A stretch of 64,000 nt of DNA from Loripinus fragilis (taxonomy: Eukaryota > Mollusca > Bivalvia > Lucinida > Lucinidae): positions 5,093,701 through 5,157,700 of the forward strand of contig OZ026531.1 of assembly GCA_964019695.1 (NCBI GenBank). Reading direction: 5' to 3'. Both the position numbers and the translations under genes were made by a program. The stretch's first letter is position 1. Each line of letters begins with the position of its first letter. The notes under the pieces were generated by a model that made no database searches, was not told where the DNA came from, and worked only from the letters and a program-made list of their open reading frames with translations. Positions 41,876 to 53,559 of this stretch are shown here, piece by piece.

Positions 41876-43435
41876 AATGTCGATAAATCTAAAGTCATGG
41901 TATTTCGAAAGGGTGGTAGACTGGCTCAAAACTTGGTATTCATGTATGGAGACATAAACTTAGAAATTGTCAAGAAATTTAATTATTTAGGAATTGTTTT
42001 TACAACAGGCGGTTCATTTTCTGAAGCACAGGCTACCCTCTCAGGTCAAGCTTTGAAAGCAATATTTGCTATGAATAGGTATTTAAATAATTTTATTAAT
42101 TTAAAACCTAGTCATATCTTGGATCTTTTTGATAAACTTATCTCACCAATTTTGAACTATGGGTCTGAAGTATGGGGTTTTGCTAAAGCAGATAACATTG
42201 AGCGTGTTCATTTACAGTTTTGCAAAAAACTCTTGTCTGTCAAACAGTGCACCTAGAATGACTTTGTATATGGAGAACTTGGTAGCACCAGTCTTCAACT
42301 TACTTGTTATCGTAACATTATAAAATACTGGCTAAAAATTTTGCATTGTTCAGAAATTAAATATGTTAGGATAATTTACAGCATGTTGTATAATGATTGC
42401 ATAAACTTCCCCAATAAGGTAACTTGGGTAACGCTACTTCGCGATTTACTTGGTAATCTTGGTTTCATGGATGTTTGGCTGCAACAAAGCGTTGGCGATA
42501 GAGTTTTATTTCTTAACTTGGTTAAACAACGATTAACAGATCAGTTTATTCAAAATTGGAATTCAAGGCTTAACGATTCAACCCGTGCTCTATTTTACAG
42601 GAACTTTTCATTTGGGTACAAAACTTATTTGGACTTTGTTTCTGTTGGTAAACACCGTTTTGCACTCTCCAGACTCAGATTATCTTCTCATCATCTCGAA
42701 GTTGAAACTGGGAGATGGGCTAGACCAAATGCAATTCCTTTTGAAGAGAGACGCTGTACTTCATGTCATTCATTGGAAGATGAGTTTCATTTTGTTTTAG
42801 AATGTTCTAGATATAACGATTTAAGGACCATATATATACCTAATTATTACAGAAGAAGGCCAAACATGTTTAAGCTGGTTGAGCTATTTAAATCCGAAAG
42901 CAAGAAAACTCAGATAAACTTATCATTGTACGTATTCAAGGCTTTTAAAGTAAGGGAGCAATTTGTCTTTGGGTAAAATATCTTGGTATTGATCTATTTA
43001 TAATCACTATCCACATTAATAATAATGATAACAATAATAAAAATAATAATAACAATTTGTTATTATTGTTTTTAGTATTGTTATTATTCTGTTGTTGTGG
43101 TACCTTCTCCACTGTCTATTTACATTTAAACTTGTATGCATCTTTCATGTATTTAAAAGCCAGTGACAATAATATACTGGCTTTATATTAAAAGTGGCAT
43201 TATTGCTTCTTTGTAAGCCTGAACATATAGATTAAATACCAAGGACCAAGATCAGTCTACACTTATATAGACTGTTTTCGGTCCTTGCTATTCGTGAGAT
43301 AAGCTATTGAATATAATTGAATATAGTTGTGACATCAGTCCGCTGTCACTTTATTTGTTATATGTCTTATATGTTTTGTAACAGATGGGCCGATTGGCCT
43401 AGTGTTTAATAATAAACTTCCAAACTTCCAAACTA
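41876..43435 (+). mobile_element. 5'-truncated non-LTR retrotransposon (reverse transcriptase C-terminus)
   Basis: The fragment encodes the end of an RT and its C-terminal domain. Seen are KSKVMVFRKGG, FNYLGIVFTTGGSF (the YLG motif of late RT), and ISPILNYGSEVWGF (about 41876-42253). A TAG at 42254-42256 interrupts, and the frame continues with NDFVYGELGSTSLQL to 42976. The C-terminus has a CX2CX7HX4C knuckle (CTSCHSLEDEFHFVLEC). The 3' UTR has an AATAAT-rich microsatellite and ends in repeated ACTTCCAA. The catalytic FADD-box region and endonuclease are absent. It is of the CR1/RTE/L2-like type; the clade is not certain. One in-frame stop makes it dead. Confidence 0.85.
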
Positions 43436-43439
43436 TTTC

Positions 43440-43860
43440 TGCTGCCACAGCAATCAAAATCAAACTAGAAATTGTGTTTATGAAACACTATGCCCCCAAC
43501 CATTAGCTTATCCGACATCCTGTTTACCACGTAATCTATTCATCATCCTCCTTCAGCTGACCAAATCTGAGGCTACTGACTGTGATAGTTTTCAATATAT
43601 CTTTATTGGAAGTTTTCGATGTCCAAATTTGCAAAGGGCATTAGTTTAAAAAAAATGCAAAAAAAAGAATTTTTCTTTAAATTTTCACCGATAATCAACT
43701 CATTACCCTCAATCAGCTGTCCAACTTTGGAGCTCTTAGCTGTAACGATTTTTGAGATATCAAGTTTTCTATGTTCAAATTTGCAAACGGCAATAACTCA
43801 AAAAAAATAAAATGATTTTTTTTAAATTTTCACCAGGTAATCTACTCATAGCTCCTTCTC
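43440..43860. mobile_element. Decayed pearl-like core repeats
   Basis: Two diverged units: TGAGGCTACTGACTGTGATA ... TTTGCAAAGGGCATTAG and TTTGGAGCTCTTAGCTGTAA ... TTTGCAAACGGCAATAAC. No ACGG tract or terminal hairpin is present. Confidence 0.5.
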
Positions 43861-44221
43861 AAATTATATGCATGCCACAGATGCCAATCTCAGACCGAGG
43901 CTGAATGAGTACAGACGTAAACGATGGCTGCTTGAGAAGTATATATATGAATAATGCTTTGAAAACAATTAAAAATACCTTTTAATTTGTTAATCATGAA
44001 CTCATCTTATTTTATTATTATTCCAAGAACACATTAAAATCCTTTAGAGTGGAATGAAAATACAAAAATAGTTCAAGCTCTGATACCATAGTTACCAAAA
44101 TAACTAGTTTTGGCGCGACTAAGTGAGCATATAACTACAATTTGTAATAAAAGAAAATGAAAATTTACATTGATATCAAAATTGATTTGACCCATTTAAG
44201 CCTAGCGTCCTTTTGTGGGAC

Positions 44222-44294
44222 AAGACAAACAGTGCAGACCCAGATCAGATGCCATATAATTGGGCGTCTTATCAGGGTATCCACTGTTTGCTTC
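44222..44294. mobile_element. Short hairpin MITE (CAAACAGTGCAGACCC)
   Basis: ACAAACAGTGCAGACCCAGA pairs imperfectly with TCAGGGTATCCACTGTTTGC. Confidence 0.65.
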
Positions 44295-44299
44295 CAGAA

Positions 44300-45640
44300 A
44301 GTTATATTAGACTTTTGATAGACATGAAACTAAAATACAAACACTTAAAACGGAAATGGACTGGTCCAATTGATGAAAATGGGAATTCCGATTGGCTTAA
44401 ATGAGTTAACCCTTTTCATCCTTTAGATTTTAAGCACTACCACCCCCACACACACACACTAAATTATATCCAAATAAACTAGACGTACTTCAAATATTAA
44501 CATGTATATTTATAAAAATAGAGGAAGCCAGCTGACCCGGGTCTATACTGTTTTCAAATTCGGATATATCTGGTTTATCATGATAAGGATCAATCGCATG
44601 TAATTATTCTACAGATGAACATATACATGTACGCTGCTTTTGTGGGTATTTAAGCATTTTTTTCTAAAGCCATTTTTTCAAATGAAGGGGTAACAAAATT
44701 TGAAAAAGCAGTTTATTTTGGAAAAAAAAGAACATTAAACTCTTTGAAATATGATCAATTTTGTACCCAGTTGGTAGCTTAGAAGTGTGTTGAAGATTAA
44801 GGGCCCCCTGTTATGCACCATTCTTCTGTCAAGATTGAATGTGTACTATTTACTAGTCATTCCCTTCTTATTCACAAGTCACAAAGTCAGCAGCACTTGG
44901 TGTGTTCAAACATTTTAAGACATAAGATTGCTGAATGACCGCTGGTGCTTAAATGCTTAAACAAAGGTACCATATCAAGTGACTGTGTGTTCGATTGACC
45001 AGCTGAGAGCTATTAGACATAGCAAGTTCAATGACATGATGGCAAATCAAAGAAAATGGTGTCACCTTGAACATTCCAGGCTTTTAAGCAGTAAGGTGCA
45101 ATTTAACCCTAGAAAATAGAGAAATGGAGCAAATAACTAGGTTAAGAATTTATATTGAGCGTTCAAACAGGATTGTTTAAGAAAATCATCTGTTTGATAC
45201 ATGTACCCCAATTTAATTGATATTAGCTGGGTCAGCAAATCACAGCCGTGGACAATGTATATTGTCATAAGGCTCTTTTTGAAAGGACAGTCCACCTGTG
45301 CAGTTTGGTTCAAAGTCTCAAAACCTTCATCTATAAGTGATAGAAATAATTTAAAAAAAAAAAATATGTCATCGTCATCCTCAGCAGCAAATTTTCCAAA
45401 CAGGGAAGGATTTAGGTGAAAAGTGAGGAATATTAGAGACTTTATGGTATGGCTAAAAGTGTTGGAAAAATAGTATCTCTAGTATAAACATGTGGTTTCC
45501 ATCATTTTCTAACTGCTTACAAACTTAGAAAGAAAGTTATTTTTTGCGTTTTTAGACCATTGAACATGTATGTTTACATTGCAATTACTACTTCAAGAAA
45601 ATTCTGTGTCTTTTTTAACAGAGAGTTATTTTACTTTGGC
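44300..45640. other. Intron sequence, no feature
   Basis: AT-rich, with a short CCACCCCCACACACACACAC tract near 44440. No exon or repeat family was recognised. Confidence 0.35.
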
Positions 45641-45689
45641 CTAAGAGCAAATCAAGATAAATGTCTGAACCAAGAAAACTATTCCATTC

Positions 45690-45950
45690 ATGAAATTTGC
45701 CTTGTCACGAGAAAACCTGTCTTTTGGGTTTGCAACCAGGTAAGGCTCAAACCAGCCTGAGCAGCTACTGGCTCGAACTCTGAAATTAGCAGGTAACAAA
45801 TTTAGATATGACACTGGCGGGAGAATGAATACCAAAGGCAGCTGACCAAACTGTACAGATCTGCTGGCTAGTCTGTTGGTCTGTGTCTTTATTGGTCTCA
45901 AGCAACAAATTACGGTTTTCTTGCTATAAAGTACAAATGATTTGAGGATG
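45690..45950 (+). repeat. GAGAAAACCTGTCTTTTGGG repeat
   Basis: GTCACGAGAAAACCTGTCTT, GGTAAGGCTCAAACCAGCCT and ACAAATTTAGATATGACACT are shared with 48465-48620 and, in part, 61-130 and 12840-13060. A dispersed MITE-like repeat. Confidence 0.55.
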
Positions 45951-46239
45951 CAAAAAATGTGTGTTTGGGCTGAGAAATAAAAGTGTTGACACATATGGGA
46001 TTTGTTTTTGCCATAAACACATGAACTCAAGAAATACGTTCGTTTTCCACCAGAAGAAAGCTTATGAGATTTAATATAAAGGATTCAACAAAATAAATAT
46101 GAATGAGAATAACACAAAATGGAACTAAATGAAGATCTCTGTTGTGTAAGAGCCATGATATCTCTATAGACGCTAAATCAGCTGTTAGTAGCTTACTCAC
46201 TGAGCCTCGTTCTGGATTATCTGATTAATATTCATGATG

Positions 46240-46532
46240 AATATTAAGAAAGGAGTATTATCCTCTATAAGCTGACCAAGTTTGACTCTCCTAGCTGTTA
46301 TAGTTTTTGAAATATCCTGATTACAAAATTTCATTATGACCCTTTAAATGGGGCATAACTCCACAAAGGGAGTTAATCCAGATTGAACAAAAAATATGGG
46401 TCAATTATTTTTTGATGCCGAGTACATCTATGAAATTTCAAAACCATATCTTAAATTTTGAAGGGACGGACGGACGGACAGACAAGCCCAAAGCAATATG
46501 CCCCTTCAACTTTTTCAAGTTGGGGGCATAAT
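46240..46532 (+). mobile_element. Short pearl-like element with GGGGGCATAAT end
   Basis: GACCCTTTAAATGGGGCATA then GGGACGGACGGACGGACAGA, AAGCCCAAAGCAATATGCCC and the hairpin CAACTTTTTCAAGTTGGGGG. Confidence 0.7.
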
Positions 46533-46864
46533 AAAAGAATGGCCACAATTGCCAATCTCTATCGATATTCATGTTATTTTTTAGTTATGTCAGAATCTAG
46601 ATTTGTGTCAGGTGGACAGACAGAAGGGATTAAAAAATCAGATCTTCCTTTAGACAATAAAATCTTAATATGAAACTCAAATAACTTTCAATTGTTTGAA
46701 AATTATAACCTGTGACCCCTTATTATATTCAATGGACCATCTTGAATGCACTGTATATAAATTTATGATAAATTCCATAGGTCTACAAAGGTTTAATGTT
46801 GGCATGCATCTATATCTTTCTCTCCTGATGATGCCCATAAAATATAAATATTGACATATTTTTG

Positions 46865-48090
46865 TTGAATAAAAGCACCGCAAGCACTGCGTAATACCCC
46901 GCCACTGCTGGGGGCACCAAAAGTTATTTTGTGAGATATATAATGCCTAAATAGCAACAGAACTGAGATAGACAGTGATATGACGTCCTTAGTCACAATA
47001 TGTAACCTTTGATGGTCAACATATCTGTGAAGTTTCATTCAGATACTCCATATAGTAAATGAACTACAGGTCAAAAACCATTTTTCAGATCAATCAAGGG
47101 CGGATAACTCATGAACTGGAAAGGTAAGGGTGACGGTCCTTACTAAAAATATGTAACCTTTGATGTTCAACATATCTGTGAAGTTTCATTCAGATATTCC
47201 ATATAGTAAATGAACTACAGGTCAAAAACCATTTTTCAGATCAATCAAGGGTAGATAACTCATGAACTGGAAAGGTAAGAGTGAAAATCCTTAGTCACAA
47301 TATGTAACCTTTGATGATCAACATATCTGTGAAGTTTCATTCAGATATTCCATATAGTAAATGAACTACAGGTCAAAAACCATTTTTCAGATCAATCAAG
47401 GGCAGATAACTCATGAACTGGAAAGGTAAGAGTGATGGTTCTTTGTCACAGTATGTAACCTTTGATGTGAAACATATCTGTAAAGTTTCATTTAAATATT
47501 CCACATAGTAAAGGAACTACGGGTAAAAAACATTTTTTAATTCAATCAAGGGTGGATAACTCACAAATGGGAAAGGTAAGAGTGACGGTTCTTAGTCACA
47601 ATATGTTACCTTTGATGTGAAACATATCTGTGAAGTTATATTCAGATATTCCTCATAGTAAAGGAACAATAGGTCAAAAACCTTTTTTCAGACCTATCAA
47701 GGGCGGATAACTCACAAACTGGGAAGGTCAGAGTGACGATCCTTAGTCACAATATGTAACCTTTGATGTGCAACATATCTGTGAAGTTTCATTCAGATAT
47801 CATGAACAGTAAAGGAATAACAGGCCAGAAACCATTTTTCCAATACGAAAAAGGGCAGTAACTCCGTTAAAAATGGACGGATTTTGCCCATTAACAATCC
47901 CATACCACTCATCGCCGATAACAATATGTATGCAAAATTTGAAAAAATTCCGTGAATAAATACTCAAGTTATCGATCGGAAATGGTGAGCACGGACGGAC
48001 GGACGGACAGACGGACGGACGGACAGACGGACAGACACCGAAGGGTATAACATAATACCTCGCCACACTTTAGTGGCGGGGTATAAAAAG
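46865..48090 (+). mobile_element. Pearl-like element with six core repeats of about 155 bp
   Basis: It starts AATAAAAGCACCGCAAGCAC with ATACCCCGCCACTGCTGGGG. Six core units follow, each with ATATCTGTGAAGTTTCATTC, AAATGAACTACAGGTCAAAA and TCAATCAAGGGCGGATAACT. Then comes an ACGG/ACAG microsatellite (47995-48040) and the terminal hairpin CGCCACACTTTAGTGGCGGG then GTATAA. It ends about 20 nt from the exon 3 donor. Confidence 0.8.
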
Positions 48091-48111
48091 CATTTAATCA
48101 ATAGATCTTAC

Positions 48112-48179
48112 TTGAATTCCAGCTCAAACACAGAGCCACCGCTGTCGCTGCATACAGCTAGCACCAGGCTGTCTGTAAA
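48112..48179 (-). CDS. VPS8: VPS8 exon 3, propeller
   Basis: This 68-nt exon encodes FTDSLVLAVCSDSGGSVFEL then EF and two bases of a Lys codon. It corresponds to FTDD.TLAICNDSGGSVFELTF in vertebrates, the blade that follows AVLHIK. The acceptor is TTTCAG|TTTACA and the donor CAA|GTAAG. The terminal hairpin of a pearl-like element (46865-48090) ends about 20 nt inside the downstream intron. Confidence 0.95.
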
Positions 48180-48276
48180 CTGAAATTGAGTATAATAGAA
48201 CCGCATAAATTTGAACTTCCAATCTTTTTAAATACTTGCTAATTCGAAATAAATTTGGGAAGCACTGAATTCAAAT

Positions 48277-48320
48277 AACATATGTTTTGGGTGCATAAAA
48301 GAAACATCTCATTGAGTTTG
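48277..48320. mobile_element. Truncated hairpin MITE
   Basis: ACATATGTTTTGGGTGCATA then AAAGAAACATCTCATTGAG is one arm only. Confidence 0.5.
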
Positions 48321-49084
48321 ACAGGGAAAAAATTCAAATTTACTAGATTTGGCTGTAGTTTCATACAACAAAAGGTACTCCAAGATCATATATATTTACC
48401 ACCAGTCGAGGATTTGTATAATAGAGATTGGACATCCTATGTGAATGTGGTACTTCACATGAGCCTTGTCATGAGAATACCTGTCTTGGGTAGATACTAC
48501 CAGGTAAGGCTCAATCAAGCCTCCTGAGCTACAGGGACAAGCCAGAATACAGACTTTTGCTTGTAGTGGTATTATTTTACTTTTCGAAAAGTAAATATCA
48601 AAGATGCTGATCAAGACTATGCAGATGTGCAGGCTTGTCTGTGCCTTTGTTGTTCACATTCAGCAGTAAGGTTTTCTTGTGTGAGGCTCATATGCACGAA
48701 GCCATTACCTTAACAGCTATCCAGTGAGGTTATTTTGTTGTGAACCTCCATCCAGTACCAAACTTTGCATGGGCAAGCAGAGTAAATATTTTCACATCAC
48801 TGCTCATTTGTTTCTAGGTTTTAGGGTAGTGCCAATGAATAAGCAATATAATCCAACTTGAGTGTATTTTGTGGTTGCTGGATAATGTAAAATTCACGAA
48901 ATATTGATTAAATATAACATTATGTATATTTGAAAAAGTTATATTTCACTAGTGAAAATATTGTTTTCAACAGTATATCACAGATATACTGTCGCAATTT
49001 TCAAACCTTATCCAGTCAGAAGTCACATTACAAGAGCAAGTTCATTAGAAACTGAGTGTCTTATCTATTAACAGGCATTCAGTA

Positions 49085-49258
49085 AAGAGTGCGTAACAGA
49101 AAAATAATTTTCTTATTTCTCAACCAAAACATATGTTGTGGGCACTCAAAAGATCCGTCTCAATTAGATGGTTCTTTTGAGCACCCAAAACATATGCTGA
49201 AAATTATGGGTAAGAACATATTTACAATTTTATGCTGAAAATTTTTGTTTATCTAAAC
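49085..49258 (+). mobile_element. GAGACGGTTC hairpin MITE near the exon 2 donor
   Basis: CAACCAAAACATATGTTGTG, core AAAGATCCGTCTCAATTAGA then TGGTTCTTTTGAGCACCC. It is preceded by CAGTAAAGAGTGCGTAAC. Confidence 0.75.
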
Positions 49259-49284
49259 ATGTGATTAATGAAGCAGTTATCTAC

Positions 49285-49496
49285 CTTAATGTGTAATACA
49301 GCAGTTCCAGGTGGATGGGCATCTGTGATACTCCTCAACAATTTACCACTAGTCAAGTCCCACATGGTCATCTGGCCCCGGGCAAACCCGCTCAATAATC
49401 TTGTGCAATCTTTGTTGAAACTGAGAGAAGCCACTGCGCCATACTGAGCCCCAACTGCTGTGCTCCCCAGGCACCATTTAAGAACCTGTTTCGGAT
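49285..49496 (-). CDS. VPS8: VPS8 exon 2, WD40 blade
   Basis: This 212-nt exon encodes 70 residues plus the split Asp codon. It includes the repeat core SFNKDCTRLLSGFARGQMTM, then WDLTSGK and the family signature LLRSITDAHPPGTAVLHIK. It is the clearest WD40-type blade in the window: the GH-like turn is replaced by SGFARG and the blade ends in WDL. The acceptor is TTTTTAG|ATCCG and the donor AAG|GTAGAT. Three partial copies of its 5' portion lie 1.2-1.5 kb upstream (50668-51031). A GAGACGGTTC MITE ends about 25 nt past the donor. Confidence 0.97.
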
Positions 49497-49634
49497 CTAA
49501 AAATACAGTAAAACCACAGAAATTCAAACTCAGATCTTTCGAAATACTCGCTAAATTCGGAATAAATCTGGGAACACTGGATTCTGGGAACAGGACCAAT
49601 TCATGATCCATTATAATAACTTAAACTGTCTATA

Positions 49635-49745
49635 ATGATATGTTTTTGGTGTGAAAAAGAAACGTCTCCTTGAGACGTTTCTTTTATGCACCCAAAACCT
49701 ACGTTTGATAGGAGAAAAAAATGATAATAATCTTTTTTAGGGGTT
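49635..49745. mobile_element. Variant hairpin MITE (GAAACGTCTC)
   Basis: TTTTTGGTGTGAAAAAGAAA then CGTCTCCTTGAGACG then TTTCTTTTATGCACCCAAAA; same variant family as 23505-23600. Confidence 0.75.
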
Positions 49746-50334
49746 ATATATATTGTATGTATACCTCCCTATAATTTGAATTGTTATATGACTGGAGAGA
49801 AACCTGTCTCCTGATTGGCCCAATTTGTCTTCATAAATCTCTATGTCTACCTGAAAACTGGTCTAAACTGGCTCAGAAGGTGATATAGGATGAAATCCAG
49901 CTCAAACTGGTTTCCAGAAGTTAATATTTTTGACACTTCTGCAATATCACCCTCTTGAGAGCTAAAAATAGCATGATGAGTATAAAACTAGCATGAGCTG
50001 CATGAAATTGACATAATTTGCTGTTTCACATCCCAACAGGTAAACTAAAGACTTCATGCATTTTAACAACTGTTTTGTTATGTTTTGTTTGTTCAGTTAT
50101 CTTTGTTTGAATAAACAAGATGTAAAAAAAAGTTTTATGATTAAATTTTACATTCCACATTTATAGAATTAATATACATTTCAAATTGCAAAATACTACA
50201 TTAAAATATTTTAATAACAGTTGATAAAACTTGTTAGAAAATCCTTAGGTTGAAGGCTGACTTCAGCATTAAAAGTGAAAGTAGAACATTTTCATTCTTA
50301 GTTGAAAAGTCATATAACAAAACAGTTATTGACC

Positions 50335-50470
50335 TCAATTTCGGAAGACATGAGGATTTATCTACCCTTAAAAGTGATATTCACCTCGGCCTAGCGGCCT
50401 CGGTGAATTATCACTTTTTCGGGTAGATAAATCCTTATGTCTACCTCATTGAAGTCAATAATTGTATAAT
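50335..50470. mobile_element. Palindromic MITE (GTAGATAAATCC / GGCCTAGCGGCC centre)
   Basis: TTGACCTCAATTTCGGAAGA then CATGAGGATTTATCTACCC pairs with GGGTAGATAAATCCTTATGT then CTACCTCATTGAAGTCAA around CCTCGGCCTAGCGGCCTCGG. A half copy is at 60002-60062. Confidence 0.8.
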
Positions 50471-50667
50471 ATTGATAATTCAAACTATTGATAATTCAAA
50501 ACACAACTTCTAGTCCCGAGACCTTCGTATTTATGAAATTCGACTTAATTAATAATACAAATAGCAGTTTTGTGATATCTCAAGCCTAGAGAAAGACAAT
50601 AACTCGTGAAAAGTATGATATGAGTCTTGACGTGGGAAAACATGTCTTCAGGGTTTGCGAACAACAA

Positions 50668-50795
50668 CATCTGGCCGCATGCAAACCCGCTCAACAATCT
50701 TGTGCAATCTTTGTTGAAACTGAAAGAAGCCACTGCCCCATACTGAGCCCCAACTGCTGTGCTCCCCAGACACCATTTAAGGACCTGTTAAGGAT
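50668..50795 (-). pseudogene. Decayed copy of the 5' part of VPS8 exon 2
   Basis: This matches the first 128 nt of exon 2, as far as GFACGQM, then breaks into unrelated repeat sequence. The acceptor TAG has become AAG and the second full codon is TAA instead of AAA, so it cannot serve as an exon. It is the longest and left-most of three copies upstream of the working exon 2. Confidence 0.85.
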
Positions 50796-50831
50796 CTTAA
50801 AGTTATAACACAATTAGAAGTAAAGACAGTA

Positions 50832-51067
50832 TTGAAACTGAGAGAAGCTACTGCCCCATACTGAGCCCCAACTGCTTTGCTCCCAAGACACCATTTAAGG
50901 ATCTGTTTACGATCTAAAAGTTATAACACAATTAGCAGTAAAGATAGTATTGAAACTGAGAGAAGCTACTGCCCCATACTGAGCCCCAACTGCTTTGCTC
51001 CCAAGACACCATTTAAGGATCTGTTTACGATCTAAAAGTTATAACACAATTAGCAGTAATGAAAGTG
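50832..51067 (-). repeat. 118-bp tandem copies of the VPS8 exon 2 acceptor region (two units)
   Basis: Two nearly identical 118-bp units: 82 nt of exon 2 (encoding RKQILKWCLGSKAVGAQYGA then VASLSF) plus 36 nt of intron ending in ATAACTTTTAG. Exon parts are at 50832-50913 and 50950-51031. The coding part is open and the acceptors look intact, but there is no donor after SLSF. The decayed copy at 50668-50795 keeps the same 118-bp spacing. The design is the same as in the exon-7 satellite, at far lower copy number. Confidence 0.9.
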
Positions 51068-51261
51068 TCTTACTAAACCAGGTACAAAATGAAAAAAGTC
51101 AATATGCAATGCTTATTAGATACCCCCCACACAGTAAGGGTCAGTGAAAAAACTTAGTTTTGGCAAGTGATAGTTCAAACCAGCAGACCCTAGTTTTGAA
51201 ACAAAGATTTCAGTAGAATCTGTGAAAACAAGATTTAAGTAGAATCTGTGCCAATGATCTT

Positions 51262-52735
51262 AAAGCTTGCAATCAGGAACATTTGTTAAGATCAAATACA
51301 CAAAATTATTCACACCTGAAAGCTCTATATGTCGAAGCTTATACCGAAAAAATAGTCTAAGTTCTCATAGATGTCATTTTATCAAAAATTATTTTTTCCG
51401 AACCAAACTCCTTCATTCATATGTTCAATGTGTCTATATTGTAAAGGCAACATATCAAATAGCTCCATCAAAAACTGTGGTAGGAGTTGATTGGCCCATG
51501 AAGGCACCATCAATGCATATACAAAATCCTTGTTAGGGGAAAATTGTCTAAGTTCTAACAGCTTTCATCTTGTCAGAAATTATTATTTCCAAATCAAACT
51601 CCTTCATGCATATGTTCATTATGTCTACATTGTAGTGGCAAAACATCAAATCGCTCCATCAAAAGCTGTGGTAGGAGTTGATCGGCCCATAAAGGCACTA
51701 TCCATGCATATACAAAAGCCATATAAGTGAAAAATTGTCTAAGTTCTCACAGCTGTCATTTTGTCAAAAATTATTTTTTCTGAACCAAACTCCTTCATGC
51801 ATATGTTCAATGTGTCTATATTGAATGGGCAAAGTATCAAATTGCTCCATCAAAAGCTGTGGTAGAAGTTGATCGGCCCATGAAGGCACCATCTATGCAT
51901 ATACAAAAGCCATATTAGGGAAAAATTGTCTAAGTTCTCACAGCTGTCATTTTGTCAAAAATTATTTTTTCTGAACCAAACTCCTTCATGCATATGTTCA
52001 ATGTGTCTATATTGAATAGGCAAAGTATCCAACTGCTCCATCGAAAGCTGTGGTAGGAGTTGATCGGCCCATGAAGTTACCATCTAAGCATATACAAAAG
52101 CCTTGTTAGGGGAAAATTGTCTAAGTTCTCACAGCTGTCATTTTGTCAAAAAAAAAAAAAATCTGAACCAAACTCCTTCATGCATATGTTCAATGTGTTA
52201 ACATTGTATAGGCAAAGTATCAAATTGTTCCATGAAAAACTGTGGTAGGAGTTGATCGGCCCATGAAGGCACCATCTATGCATATACAAAAGCCTTAATA
52301 GGTTAAAATTGTCTAAGTTCTCACAGCTGCCATTTTATCAAAAATTATTTTTTCTGAACCAAACTCCTTCATGCATATGTTCAATATGCTAACATTGTAT
52401 AGGCAAAGTATCAAATTGTTCCATCAAAAGCTGTGGTAGGAGTTGATCGGCCCGTGTATGGCCTATAATAGCATAAGCATAAAACCCTATAAAAAAGCCA
52501 TTTGGAACTACAAAGGGAAATAACTCTAATAGAATTGGCCCCTAGTCCTTACTTTTTTGTTTAAAGTATTTGTCTTGCATATATGAACATGTTTGCAAGG
52601 TTTGATGAAAATCCAGCCATGACTTTTCAAGATATTAAGGAAACAAAGCGTTACGGACGGACGGATGCACGGATGCACGGACGGACAACGTGAAAACAGT
52701 ATACCCACCACAAACAAAGTTTGCGGGGGGTATAA
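51262..52735 (+). mobile_element. Pearl-like element with about six core repeats of about 190 bp
   Basis: Core landmarks: AAAATTGTCTAAGTTCTCAC, TGAACCAAACTCCTTCATGC, AAAGCTGTGGTAGGAGTTGA and TGCATATACAAAAGCC. Then GACGGACGGATGCACGGATG (52654-52690) and the end hairpin AAACAAAGTTTGCGGGGGGT then ATAAT. Confidence 0.8.
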
Positions 52736-52984
52736 TAATGCCTCAGATGAGGCTCAAACCAGGGACCTCTTGAACCCAAGTCAAGTACTTTATACTACAG
52801 GGCTTCAGATTTTTTTTCAAGATTGGTGGGCCAAAATGACCCATGGAGCAAACAATGGTGGGTCATTTTCTGAAAAAATGCGCCCAAGCATATCAAACTA
52901 ACCACAGTTGACATTTGGGTTGAATACTTTACCTACACACTGACACAGACACTTGTATGCATATATGTATATTGACTGATTATT

Positions 52985-53160
52985 ATACAGTAAAACCTGT
53001 CTTAATCAGCCACTTAAAACAGAAGACAAATTATCACTTATTGCATGTCAAGGGGAGCATTCTGCAAAACTTTCAACCTCCATTAAGCTACCATTTGTTA
53101 TTAAGATCTTTGCTTTGTCTTTTTTGATTGGCTTCTTAAGACATGTTTTACTGTATTGAC
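52985..53160. mobile_element. MITE with ACAGTAAAACCTGTCTTAA ends
   Basis: ACAGTAAAACCTGTCTTAAT at the left and TTAAGACATGTTTTACTGT at the right; inside is GGGGAGCATTCTGCAAAACT. Sister of 14195-14470. Confidence 0.78.
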
Positions 53161-53559
53161 TACCTACATGTACTTTCTGTTTTCTTGAGTTTGTAGACCT
53201 GCTGTAAGATGAATATTTTTATTAAAGTGAGATTTTTTCACAACTAAAAAGGATGGGTCCACTGGGCCCACTGCCTTGGAAGGTGATTGGCCATATTTTG
53301 AAATCATGGGACAATGACTCTGGGCCCACCATAAATCTGAAGGCCTGTTATTTCACTGAGCCACTGCCCTGACCTAGGAATATGCAAAAAATATGCAAGA
53401 ATAAGACTGGTTTAATATGTCTCAGACATGTGTGGCTCAAACCAGGGACCTCTTGAACCCAAGTTGAGCATCTACTGCTGATCCACTGTGCTGACCTATA
53501 AATAAGCAGATATGCAAGAATAAGACTGGTTTAATATGCCTCAGACATGTGAGTGAAAA

